From assembly GCA_007129985.1 (NCBI GenBank), contig SKUL01000078.1:1-6014 (forward strand): DNA of 6,014 nt, written 5' to 3'. Source of the stretch: Flavobacteriales bacterium. GTDB taxonomy: Bacteria > Bacteroidota > Bacteroidia > Flavobacteriales_D > SKUL01. Made by a program: the position numbers and the translations under genes. The notes under the pieces are model-generated. The model made no database searches and was not told where the DNA came from. It saw nothing but the letters and a program-made list of their open reading frames with translations. Position 1 is the stretch's first letter, and each line of letters opens with the position of its first letter. Below are positions 1 to 5,143 of the stretch, piece by piece.

Positions 1-726
1 CACAACAATCGCGAAAATGCAGTATGCGATGGAATGATGCCCGGAAAAGAACACAACTACACAGATCTTTGGAAAGATTACGGCGTCAGATATTTCTGGA
101 ATCCATACTACGAAGATGTGACGGTTTATGCCCCGTGGACATTTGACAATCACTTGCAAATACCCTATTCCGGCTTCGGGCACTCCTTTCCCATGCAGTT
201 TGCCGCGCAACACCCCAATTATCCCGACTTTGTTTTCTGGCCCACTTGGAGCGGCCTCGAAGTTCAAGACGATGCTCTGTGGGACTACTTTTTGTCTGAT
301 TACCGTATCGAGGAATTATGTCGAAACGGAGGAATTCAACCTTACCACGTATATCCTGCGTGGGTACATCTTCGCAAAGGTTTCTGGCAGTGGAACGAGG
401 ACAGCCTGATGGTGGCGGCTCCGGGTTTTAACCGTGCGCTTGAGCGTCTCGGCCGATGGAGAGATGAAGGCCGTTTGTGGATTCCTACCGTGGCGGAGTG
501 GATGGATCACACCCTCGCAGTGAAAAATGTTCAATTCATTCAAACCGGTGCTCGGGAGGGAATAATTACCAACCCAACAGAGAAGGTCATTCACGGAATT
601 TCACTCGGACTTAACGACACAGAGATTCGCATCTCAGGTAAAAAAGTTGAGCGCAAAACCGTTGGTAAGCAGCAGCGTTGCTGGATTGATCTCGAAGCCG
701 GCGAGTCAGTAAATGTGAGCTGGTAA
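1..726 (+). CDS. Probable polysaccharide-deacetylase-like protein, 5'-truncated (C-terminal 241 residues)
   Basis: The frame is open from the first base of the window and ends at TAA 724-726, so the N-terminus lies outside; the ATG codons at 34 and 37 are internal and not a convincing start. The visible part is rich in aromatic residues and His, as in carbohydrate-active enzymes. A segment near visible residue 116 (PYHVYPAW) resembles the late His-containing motif of NodB/polysaccharide-deacetylase barrels, and WRDEGRLWIPTVAEW (about 153-167) resembles the final barrel strand and helix of that fold. Residues about 186-241 look like a small beta-rich C-terminal domain. The early Asp and His metal-ligand motifs would lie upstream and cannot be checked. 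A role in trimming a cell-surface or secreted polysaccharide is inference; another glycoside hydrolase/deacetylase-fold enzyme is possible. No partner gene is visible downstream, since the next gene converges on it. Confidence 0.5.
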   Translation, partial: HNNRENAVCDGMMPGKEHNYTDLWKDYGVRYFWNPYYEDVTVYAPWTFDNHLQIPYSGFGHSFPMQFAAQHPNYPDFVFWPTWSGLEVQDDALWDYFLSDYRIEELCRNGGIQPYHVYPAWVHLRKGFWQWNEDSLMVAAPGFNRALERLGRWRDEGRLWIPTVAEWMDHTLAVKNVQFIQTGAREGIITNPTEKVIHGISLGLNDTEIRISGKKVERKTVGKQQRCWIDLEAGESVNVSW

Positions 727-727
727 C

Positions 728-754
728 AAAAAAGGAGACCCGAAGGCCTCCTTT
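728..754. terminator. Bidirectional intrinsic terminator between convergent genes
   Basis: Arms AAAGGAG (731-737) and CTCCTTT (748-754) pair perfectly. An A/C mismatch follows, then two C-G pairs (739-740 with 745-746) close a CGAA tetraloop. An A run at 728-733 reads as six T on the minus strand immediately after the stem, giving a good terminator for the FKBP gene ending at 780. On the plus strand the tail is TTTCAATCTCTT, a poorer U tract, for the gene ending at 726. Position between two convergent stop codons supports the call. Confidence 0.8.
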
Positions 755-779
755 CAATCTCTTGTGAAAAGGATGCTTG

Positions 780-1475
780 TTACTCCACTATTTCCAAAAG
801 CTCCACTTCAAAAATCAAAGTCTCGTGGGGGCCGATTTTCGGACCTGAACCGCGCTCGCCGTAAGCGAGCTCAGAGGGGATGTAGAATTCGTATTTAGCT
901 CCGGGCTTCATCAGTTGAACACCTTCAGTCCAACCTTTGATTACGCGGTTAAGACCGAAAGTAATAGGTTCTCCACGCTCAACCGAGCTATCGAACACGG
1001 TGCCGTCAATCAGTGTACCGTGGTAGTGAACCATCACCTGACTTGTCTCGGTGGGGTTATTTCCCGAACCCTCGGTCAACACCTTGTACTGCAATCCGCT
1101 TTCTGTTACCTGAACACCTTTCTTTTTGGCGTTTTCTTCCAGAAAATCCTTTCCGCGCTGGATGTTCTTTTCCTGCTGTTTGGCCATCTGAGCTTGCATG
1201 TAGTTGCGAACCATCATATCGGCAGCCTGGGCGTCAAATGGAGGCTCAACCTCGGCATTTAAATCTGCAATCGCTTTGGCCACTGCATCGGGGTTCAGTT
1301 CCATGCCCTGACTTTTTAGGTTGGTTCCCACGGAGAGTCCTATTGCATAGCTCACAGAATCTAATTCTGTAGTCAACGCGTCGCCACCGCTCTTTCCGGC
1401 TTTTTTACTTCCTGATTGCGCGCAGCCCGACATCAATGTGAGAGAGGCAAGCAGGGTAAACATCAATTGTTTCAT
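780..1475 (-). CDS. FKBP-type peptidyl-prolyl cis-trans isomerase, predicted lipoprotein
   Basis: The 231-residue product would catalyse cis-trans isomerisation of X-Pro bonds and act as a folding helper outside the inner membrane. Residues 1-17 form a lipoprotein signal peptide ending MSG before Cys18; the Met at -3 is slightly off the usual Leu. Residues about 36-130 are a helical FKBP_N-type dimerisation region with a charged KQQEKNIQRGK segment. Residues about 143-229 are the FKBP_C catalytic domain. Residues matching the FKBP12 pocket are all present: Y151, F161, D162, F173, V178, I179, W182, Y205, H217 and F222, so it should be active. The architecture is that of FkpA/Mip-type proteins. 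The ATG at 1475 is preceded by an A/C-rich leader without Shine-Dalgarno. It lies 31 nt after yaaA on the same strand and is probably co-transcribed with it. Substrates cannot be inferred. Confidence 0.93.
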   Translation of the reverse strand: MKQLMFTLLASLTLMSGCAQSGSKKAGKSGGDALTTELDSVSYAIGLSVGTNLKSQGMELNPDAVAKAIADLNAEVEPPFDAQAADMMVRNYMQAQMAKQQEKNIQRGKDFLEENAKKKGVQVTESGLQYKVLTEGSGNNPTETSQVMVHYHGTLIDGTVFDSSVERGEPITFGLNRVIKGWTEGVQLMKPGAKYEFYIPSELAYGERGSGPKIGPHETLIFEVELLEIVE

Positions 1476-1506
1476 CAGTTGTTTGTGTGTTATTTGTGTT
1501 AGTTAA

Positions 1507-2274
1507 TTAGCCACGGGTAAACACCCACGACTTTTCTTTGGATAATTCCTTGTTAAAAATGTAGCCGTCATGGTCGAAGGCTTTTAGGTCTTCCGGATTA
1601 CTAATCCCATTCTGCACCGCAAAACGAGCCATCATTCCTCGTGCTTTTTTTGCGAAGAAGCTGATCATCTTGTACTCGCCATTCTTGAAATCTTTAAAAG
1701 CCGGCGTGACAATCGTAACACCTTTCAGACCTTTCTTCACTGCGTTGAAGTATTCGTTGGAAGCAAGGTTCACAATCACGTCGCTTCCACTCTCCATGAG
1801 GTCAGACTTCAGCAATTTGGCAAGCTCGTCACCCCAAAACTGGTAGAGGTTTTCGGTTCCATTTACAGCGAGAGACGTTCCCATTTCCAACCTGTAGGGA
1901 AGCATCAAATCAAGCGGTCGTAAAACACCATACAAACCCGAAAGAATGCGTATGTGTTTTTGAGCGTAATTCAGCTCTTGCTCACTGAAATCTTCTGCCT
2001 TCAGCCCCTGATAAACGTCTCCTTGAAATGCAAACACCGCCTGTCGGGCTTCCGGAGCTTTCATGGGTGTTTTCCATTGTGCAAAGCGTTCGGCATTTAA
2101 TTGGGCCAGTGATTCACTGATTCCCATCAACTCACGCAAATCGGCAGCTGACTTCTTCTTCAGTACCTGGGCAAGCTTTTTTGAGTGTATGTCCAAACGC
2201 GTATCGGTGGCCGTTTCAGACGGCACAGGGGACTCATAGTCGAGCGATTTAGCGGGTGAAAGCAACAAAAGCAT
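1507..2274 (-). CDS. yaaA: Peroxide stress protein YaaA (DUF328/UPF0246 family)
   Basis: This cytoplasmic protein of about 255 residues matches E. coli YaaA along its whole length. Landmarks are the N-terminal LLLLSPAKSLDYE, the highly conserved LSGLYGVLRPLDLMLPYRLEMG region (about 112-132), NLASNEYF (169-176) and FFAKKARGMMARF (206-218). In E. coli, YaaA belongs to the OxyR response and lowers intracellular free iron during peroxide stress, limiting damage to DNA and proteins; it also binds DNA. I chose the ATG at 2274 because family members begin M-(L/I)-hydrophobic-SPAK; an in-frame GTG at 2283 would add only three residues. There is no Shine-Dalgarno. A -7-like element (2291-2298) and nested inverted repeats lie directly upstream. 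It is divergent from the helicase-msrB pair and is followed by the FKBP gene. The iron and peroxide role is carried over from E. coli by homology. Confidence 0.95.
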   Translation of the reverse strand: MLLLLSPAKSLDYESPVPSETATDTRLDIHSKKLAQVLKKKSAADLRELMGISESLAQLNAERFAQWKTPMKAPEARQAVFAFQGDVYQGLKAEDFSEQELNYAQKHIRILSGLYGVLRPLDLMLPYRLEMGTSLAVNGTENLYQFWGDELAKLLKSDLMESGSDVIVNLASNEYFNAVKKGLKGVTIVTPAFKDFKNGEYKMISFFAKKARGMMARFAVQNGISNPEDLKAFDHDGYIFNKELSKEKSWVFTRG

Positions 2275-2281
2275 AGTGAAC

Positions 2282-2307
2282 ACTTTGGCGCAAAGTTACC
2301 AACTTTG
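2282..2307. repeat. Nested inverted repeats of ACTTTG half-sites upstream of yaaA
   Basis: Three copies of the same hexamer alternate in orientation: ACTTTG (2282-2287), GCG, CAAAGTT (2291-2297), ACC, AACTTTG (2301-2307). The first and second copies form a 6-bp inverted repeat with a 3-nt spacer; the second and third form a 7-bp inverted repeat, also with a 3-nt spacer. The array begins 8 bp upstream of the yaaA ATG and contains the minus-strand -7-like element. It may be an operator, or partly repeated promoter-like sequence; no regulator is assigned. Confidence 0.55.
2291..2298 (-). promoter_or_regulatory. Candidate Bacteroidota -7 promoter element for yaaA-FKBP
   Basis: On the minus strand these bases read TAACTTTG, an exact match to TAnnTTTG. 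Transcription would start near 2285-2287, leaving a leader of only about a dozen bases before the ATG at 2274. I see no clear TTG at the expected -33 distance, so support rests on the -7 match and the position. Confidence 0.4.
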
Positions 2308-2339
2308 GGGCGGTGAGCGCAGTTCATTCACCGGCCAAA
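2304..2339. repeat. Imperfect inverted repeat in the divergent intergenic region
   Basis: TTTGG (2304-2308) pairs with CCAAA (2335-2339), and after a small asymmetric bulge CGGTGA (2311-2316) pairs with TCACCG (2328-2333), around an 11-nt centre. This gives 11 pairs in total. It lies upstream of both divergent genes and overlaps the last ACTTTG half-site. It could be a protein-binding site or a chance hairpin; it lacks a T tract and is not a terminator. Confidence 0.35.
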
Positions 2340-2390
2340 ATCAGAAAATACGTTAAGAGAGACTACTGCAAAGGTGCCGTTTAAAAGTTC

Positions 2391-2398
2391 TACCTTTG
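2391..2398 (+). promoter_or_regulatory. Candidate -7 promoter element for the helicase-msrB operon
   Basis: TACCTTTG is an exact TAnnTTTG match on the coding strand. Transcription would start around 2403-2405, with an A-rich leader of about 25 nt before the GTG at 2429. No good -33 TTG is visible. The element overlaps the TTG codon at 2396, so if it is the promoter, that codon cannot be the start of translation. Confidence 0.5.
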
Positions 2399-2428
2399 AA
2401 GCAAACCATTGAACAAAAAAATCTGCTT

Positions 2429-3700
2429 GTGAAGTTTTCGGAAATGGGGCTCCATCCCCACATCATGGAAGGTCTGGACGCTATGCGCTTTGAAACCCCC
2501 ACCCCTGTACAGGAACAAGCCATACCGCGTATTCTGAATGGAGAAAGCATTCTTGCCAGTGCACAAACAGGAACCGGAAAGACAGCAGCATTTCTACTCC
2601 CCGTACTCAGCCAAATTGAGGCCGACCCCAAACCCGGAATTCAATGCCTAATCGTGGTACCCACGCGCGAGCTTGCTTTGCAAATTGACCAAAACCTGCA
2701 AGGGCTTTCTTACTTCACAGGAGTTTCGAGCATGCCGATTTACGGAGGGGGTGATGGAACAAGCTTCGATCAGGAAAAAAAGGCTATTCAAACCGGGGTT
2801 GATGTACTCATTGCCACACCCGGTAGGCTGAATTCGCACTTCAATCTTGGGTACGTCAATACGGATAATGTGAGATTTTTCATCCTGGATGAAGCCGACA
2901 GGATGCTGGATATGGGCTTTATTGCCGACATCACCCGTTTTCGCGAAAAGCTGCCCAAGAAGCTACAGACCCTAATGTTCTCTGCCACCATGCCGCAGAA
3001 AATTCGCGATCTGGCGCGGCAAATCATGGAGAACCCCTCGGAAATCAATATTGCCATTTCCAAGCCCGCTGAGAACATACTGCAGGTAGCCTATTCCGTG
3101 TACGACCATCAGAAAGTGGCTCTTGTAGGCGAACTCCTCAAAGGCAAAGACCTAAACAGCGTGATCGTTTTTTGCTCCACTCGCAAGGCAGTGGGGGTAC
3201 TTGAGCGCAAACTCTCCAAACAGGGTTTATCCTGTGCAGCCATTTCCTCTGACCTAGATCAGGATGAGCGCGAGCAGATTATGCTCGACTTCCGCAACCG
3301 AAAAATCACCGTTCTTGTTGCTACAGATTTGGTTTCGAGGGGAATTGACATTGCTAACATTGAGCTGGTTATCAACTACGACATTCCCAACGACGCCGAG
3401 GATTACGTGCACCGCATAGGCCGCACCGCACGTGCCGATACCGACGGGATGGCCATAACGCTCATTAGCCCCGATGAACAACACAAGTTCAGACGCATTG
3501 AACAACTCATTGAAAAAGAAGTACGCAAATTGCCCCTGCCGGAAGGTTTTGAACCCGGGCCTGAGTATCGGGCAGAGGGTGGTAAACCAAGAAACAAAAG
3601 CCGTCACAAGAGCGGAAAACCGCGCAACAAATTTCAAAAGGGCAAGCGCAAACCGGGAAATAACCGGAATCGTCAAACCAATAAGCCGCAACAGGGTTAA
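2429..3700 (+). CDS. DEAD-box ATP-dependent RNA helicase, RhlE-like
   Basis: This cytoplasmic ATP-driven RNA helicase probably acts in ribosome assembly, RNA turnover or cold adaptation, as RhlE/DeaD proteins do. Counting from GTG 2429 (423 residues), the core motifs appear in order: Phe3 with the Q motif TPTPVQ (23-28), AQTGTGKT (45-52), PTRELALQ (78-85), TPGR (130-133), DEAD (154-157), SAT (185-187), VIVFC (245-249), ATDLVSRGIDI (298-308) and HRIGRTAR (328-335). All catalytic motifs are intact. The tail from about 383 is Lys/Arg/Asn/Gln-rich with GKPRNK twice, a likely disordered RNA-binding extension. I prefer GTG 2429 because it yields MKFSEMGL, the usual family start, and keeps the Phe upstream of the Q motif; ATG 2444 would lose it. 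TTG 2396 would add 11 residues but overlaps a promoter-like element. msrB follows after 6 nt. Assignment to the RhlE subgroup is less certain than the family. Confidence 0.93.
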   Translation: MKFSEMGLHPHIMEGLDAMRFETPTPVQEQAIPRILNGESILASAQTGTGKTAAFLLPVLSQIEADPKPGIQCLIVVPTRELALQIDQNLQGLSYFTGVSSMPIYGGGDGTSFDQEKKAIQTGVDVLIATPGRLNSHFNLGYVNTDNVRFFILDEADRMLDMGFIADITRFREKLPKKLQTLMFSATMPQKIRDLARQIMENPSEINIAISKPAENILQVAYSVYDHQKVALVGELLKGKDLNSVIVFCSTRKAVGVLERKLSKQGLSCAAISSDLDQDEREQIMLDFRNRKITVLVATDLVSRGIDIANIELVINYDIPNDAEDYVHRIGRTARADTDGMAITLISPDEQHKFRRIEQLIEKEVRKLPLPEGFEPGPEYRAEGGKPRNKSRHKSGKPRNKFQKGKRKPGNNRNRQTNKPQQG

Positions 3701-3706
3701 ACTGGT

Positions 3707-4102
3707 ATGAAAGATTTTCCGAAAGATGATGATGCCTGGCGCGAAAAGCTGGACCCTGAGTCTTACCGCGTTCTTCGCCAAAAAGGAACTGAGCGACCTT
3801 TTACCGGGCAGTATTACATGCACTTTGAAAGCGGAGTGTACACCTGTAAAGGTTGCGGCACTCCCCTTTTTGAGCACCATTCAAAGTTTCACTCAGGCTG
3901 CGGTTGGCCCAGTTTTGACTCCGCGATTCAACATGGCACCATTCGTGAAGTGAGAGACACCACTCACGGCATGATCCGAACTGAAATCATCTGCGCAAAC
4001 TGCGATTCTCACCTTGGTCACGTTTTTAACGATGGCCCCACAGAAACAGGTTTGCGCTACTGCGTGAACTCGGTGTGCTTGGATTTTCTGCCCGAGCCGT
4101 AG
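3707..4102 (+). CDS. msrB: Peptide-methionine (R)-S-oxide reductase MsrB
   Basis: MsrB reduces the R isomer of protein-bound methionine sulfoxide back to methionine, normally with thioredoxin as reductant. The 131-residue protein is a complete single-domain MsrB. Two CxxC pairs, C47/C50 and C96/C99, form the structural zinc site. C119 in RYCVNS is the catalytic cysteine, and C65 in SGCGWPSF sits where the resolving cysteine is found in two-cysteine MsrBs. H102 and H105 in SHLGHVF are conserved active-site residues. An additional Cys124 lies five residues after the catalytic one, where E. coli MsrB has Ser. No signal peptide is present, so the protein is cytoplasmic. The start is 6 nt after the helicase stop codon, without Shine-Dalgarno, implying one transcript and perhaps translational coupling. 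No msrA is visible in the window. Confidence 0.96.
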   Translation: MKDFPKDDDAWREKLDPESYRVLRQKGTERPFTGQYYMHFESGVYTCKGCGTPLFEHHSKFHSGCGWPSFDSAIQHGTIREVRDTTHGMIRTEIICANCDSHLGHVFNDGPTETGLRYCVNSVCLDFLPEP

Positions 4103-4107
4103 TTTTG

Positions 4108-4115
4108 TACTTTCG
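4108..4115 (+). promoter_or_regulatory. Candidate -7 promoter element before the CpcT-like gene
   Basis: TACTTTCG matches TAnnTTTG with one mismatch. It lies 22 nt before the ATG at 4138, and the leader (4121-4137) is A-rich, as is common in Bacteroidota. No strong -33 element is seen. The gene may also be read from the helicase-msrB transcript, as no terminator separates them. Confidence 0.4.
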
Positions 4116-4137
4116 AACACCTTAAAAAGAAACAAAC

Positions 4138-4767
4138 ATGAAAAAGCTAATCCTGCCTCTGCTCCTTTTGATTACTACTCCCTGCTTCATTCAAGCTCAA
4201 GACGAGGACGTATTTGAACACGAAGACGACCTTCTGTATTTAAGTGAATGGTTGGTTGACACCTACACCACTGAAGGCGAGGAACTGCTACCTCAATACG
4301 AAGAGCATCAGATCAAACGCTTTGTGCGCATTTGGGAAGATTACGCAGACCACTGGTTTTACATGGAGCGCAGCAACGTCTCTACCCCTGACAAACCCAA
4401 CCGACAGTGGGTATTCAGTGTAGAGCAAATGGGCGAGCACATGATGTTTGAATTGTACCTCTTGCCCAAAGGTCTTGAAGTAAAAGGCGGTTTGAGTCAG
4501 GCTGAACTTGAAGCCATATTGGATATTGATAGACTCCGACTGGAAAACGGTTGCGAAATGTTTTTGAACTACGATGGCTTCGCTGTGTTTAATGGCGAAA
4601 CCGTTGAACAATTCTGCGAATTGAACGAGCACGGTGGCCACCATACCAAAATGCGTATGATGTTGACTGCCAAAAAGCTGGATTGGTACGAAGCAGCATG
4701 TGATCCGGATAACAAAGTGCTGTGGGGCTCAATTGAGGAGGCGCAGATATACAGTCGAAAGAAATAA
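4138..4767 (+). CDS. Secreted CpcT/CpeT-family protein (bilin-lyase-like fold)
   Basis: The 209-residue product has a clear Sec signal peptide (KK, then a Leu/Ile-rich core) with likely cleavage after FIQA at residue 20, so it should be exported. The mature part shows the CpcT/CpeT pattern in order: LSEWLVDTY near 35-43, WFYMER at 73-78 (the family's aromatic-Tyr-x-Glu segment), RQWVFSVEQ at 89-97 (like the RQRVY strand), GCEM at 138-141, FNGETVEQFC at 151-160 and KVLWGS at 193-198. C139 and C160 are the family's paired cysteines. In cyanobacteria CpcT/CpeT proteins attach or chaperone bilins on phycobiliproteins. Nothing else here suggests phycobilisomes, so function in this organism is unknown and lyase activity should not be assumed; binding of some hydrophobic ligand in the barrel is plausible. 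Assignment is from motif memory. Confidence 0.75.
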   Translation: MKKLILPLLLLITTPCFIQAQDEDVFEHEDDLLYLSEWLVDTYTTEGEELLPQYEEHQIKRFVRIWEDYADHWFYMERSNVSTPDKPNRQWVFSVEQMGEHMMFELYLLPKGLEVKGGLSQAELEAILDIDRLRLENGCEMFLNYDGFAVFNGETVEQFCELNEHGGHHTKMRMMLTAKKLDWYEAACDPDNKVLWGSIEEAQIYSRKK

Positions 4768-4867
4768 CACGTGCGACAACAAACTGTGAGAACCTTTGTG
4801 GTTGAAGTTGCCAAAAAAGCCTAATTCAGTCGGCTATCCAAAACAGATAATCAACTCCGGCGTTTTA

Positions 4868-4882
4868 CTGTTGTAACAACAG
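4868..4882. repeat. 15-bp perfect palindrome upstream of the small ORF
   Basis: CTGTTGT (4868-4874), a central A (4875) and ACAACAG (4876-4882) form a perfect odd-length inverted repeat. Its right edge is 13 bp before the ATG at 4896. TACTGTTG (4866-4873), which overlaps the left arm, matches TAnnTTTG at all but one position, so the palindrome may cover a promoter. There is no T tract, so it is more like an operator than a terminator. Confidence 0.5.
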
Positions 4883-4895
4883 AAACACGAACGTC

Positions 4896-5039
4896 ATGAG
4901 TGCCACAGAAAATAAAAAGCAAAGCCTGGTAAAAAAAATCCGGGTTAGGCTTGACCATAAAACGATTATCACCATCAAAGACCTCGCTAAGTTAGATTTC
5001 TGGAAGGAAAAATACCCGAAAGCGGTGATTCTTGATTGA
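4896..5039 (+). CDS. Small basic hypothetical protein, 47 residues
   Basis: ATG 4896 opens a 47-codon frame ending at TGA 5037-5039. The product starts MSATENKKQSLVKKIRVRLD, continues with the KTIITIKDLAKLDFWKEKYP segment and ends KAVILD. It is Lys/Arg-rich, with an alternating basic-hydrophobic stretch (about 11-27) followed by a Leu-Phe-Trp-Tyr segment. There is no signal peptide, membrane span or cysteine. I do not recognise a family. Support for a real gene is its position alone in a gap of about 375 nt, protein-like composition, an A-rich start of the coding region, a palindrome 13 bp upstream and a strong intrinsic terminator 24 nt downstream. It reads from the same strand as its neighbours. 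A nucleic-acid-binding or regulatory peptide would fit the charge, but that is a guess. Confidence 0.65.
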   Translation: MSATENKKQSLVKKIRVRLDHKTIITIKDLAKLDFWKEKYPKAVILD

Positions 5040-5063
5040 GTAAAGTAGATTGATTGGTTAGAT

Positions 5064-5096
5064 GAAAGGCTGCTCTTATGGGTAGCCTTTCTTTTT
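5064..5096 (+). terminator. Strong rho-independent terminator after the small ORF
   Basis: GAAAGGCT (5064-5071) pairs perfectly with AGCCTTTC (5084-5091). The stem continues with GCTC (5072-5075) against GGGT (5080-5083), two C-G pairs and two G-U pairs, closing a TTAT loop. That makes a 12-bp stem followed by TTTTT (5092-5096). It ends transcription of the small ORF before the MscS gene. Confidence 0.9.
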
Positions 5097-5126
5097 GCTC
5101 TGTCGTACCAAACTTCTGTAATTTAG
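5094..5126 (+). promoter_or_regulatory. Candidate promoter for the MscS gene
   Basis: TTTG at 5094-5097 and TAATTTAG at 5119-5126 resemble the -33 TTTG and -7 TAnnTTTG boxes, with one mismatch in the latter and 21 nt between them. Transcription would start near 5131, a short distance before ATG 5144. The upstream terminator makes a separate promoter necessary. Confidence 0.4.
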
Positions 5127-5143
5127 CAGCCAAATTCAACCCT

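Noticed and set aside
915..1372. Two plus-strand open frames of 115 and 119 codons
   Set aside because: Both are opposite the FKBP gene, whose active-site residues are all conserved on the minus strand.
3254..3880. 208-codon minus-strand open frame
   Set aside because: It lies antisense to the helicase 3' end and msrB, both with intact family motifs. Its translation is a Phe/Val/Ala-rich string with no recognisable domain.
4791..4803. Possible terminator AACC-TTTGT-GGTT after the CpcT-like gene
   Set aside because: Only four base pairs and no T tract follow, so I see no convincing terminator for that gene.
4818..4835. Possible hairpin AGCC...GGCT
   Set aside because: A four-pair stem with a 10-nt loop and no T tract is within chance expectation.
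4768..4895. Search for an RNA gene or riboswitch before the small ORF
   Set aside because: No extended helices, tRNA-like arms or known aptamer core are visible beyond the 15-bp palindrome.
5078..5143. N-terminal extension of the MscS gene from ATG 5078
   Set aside because: That ATG is in the loop of the terminator hairpin and the 22 added residues do not resemble MscS. The candidate promoter would also start transcription downstream of it.
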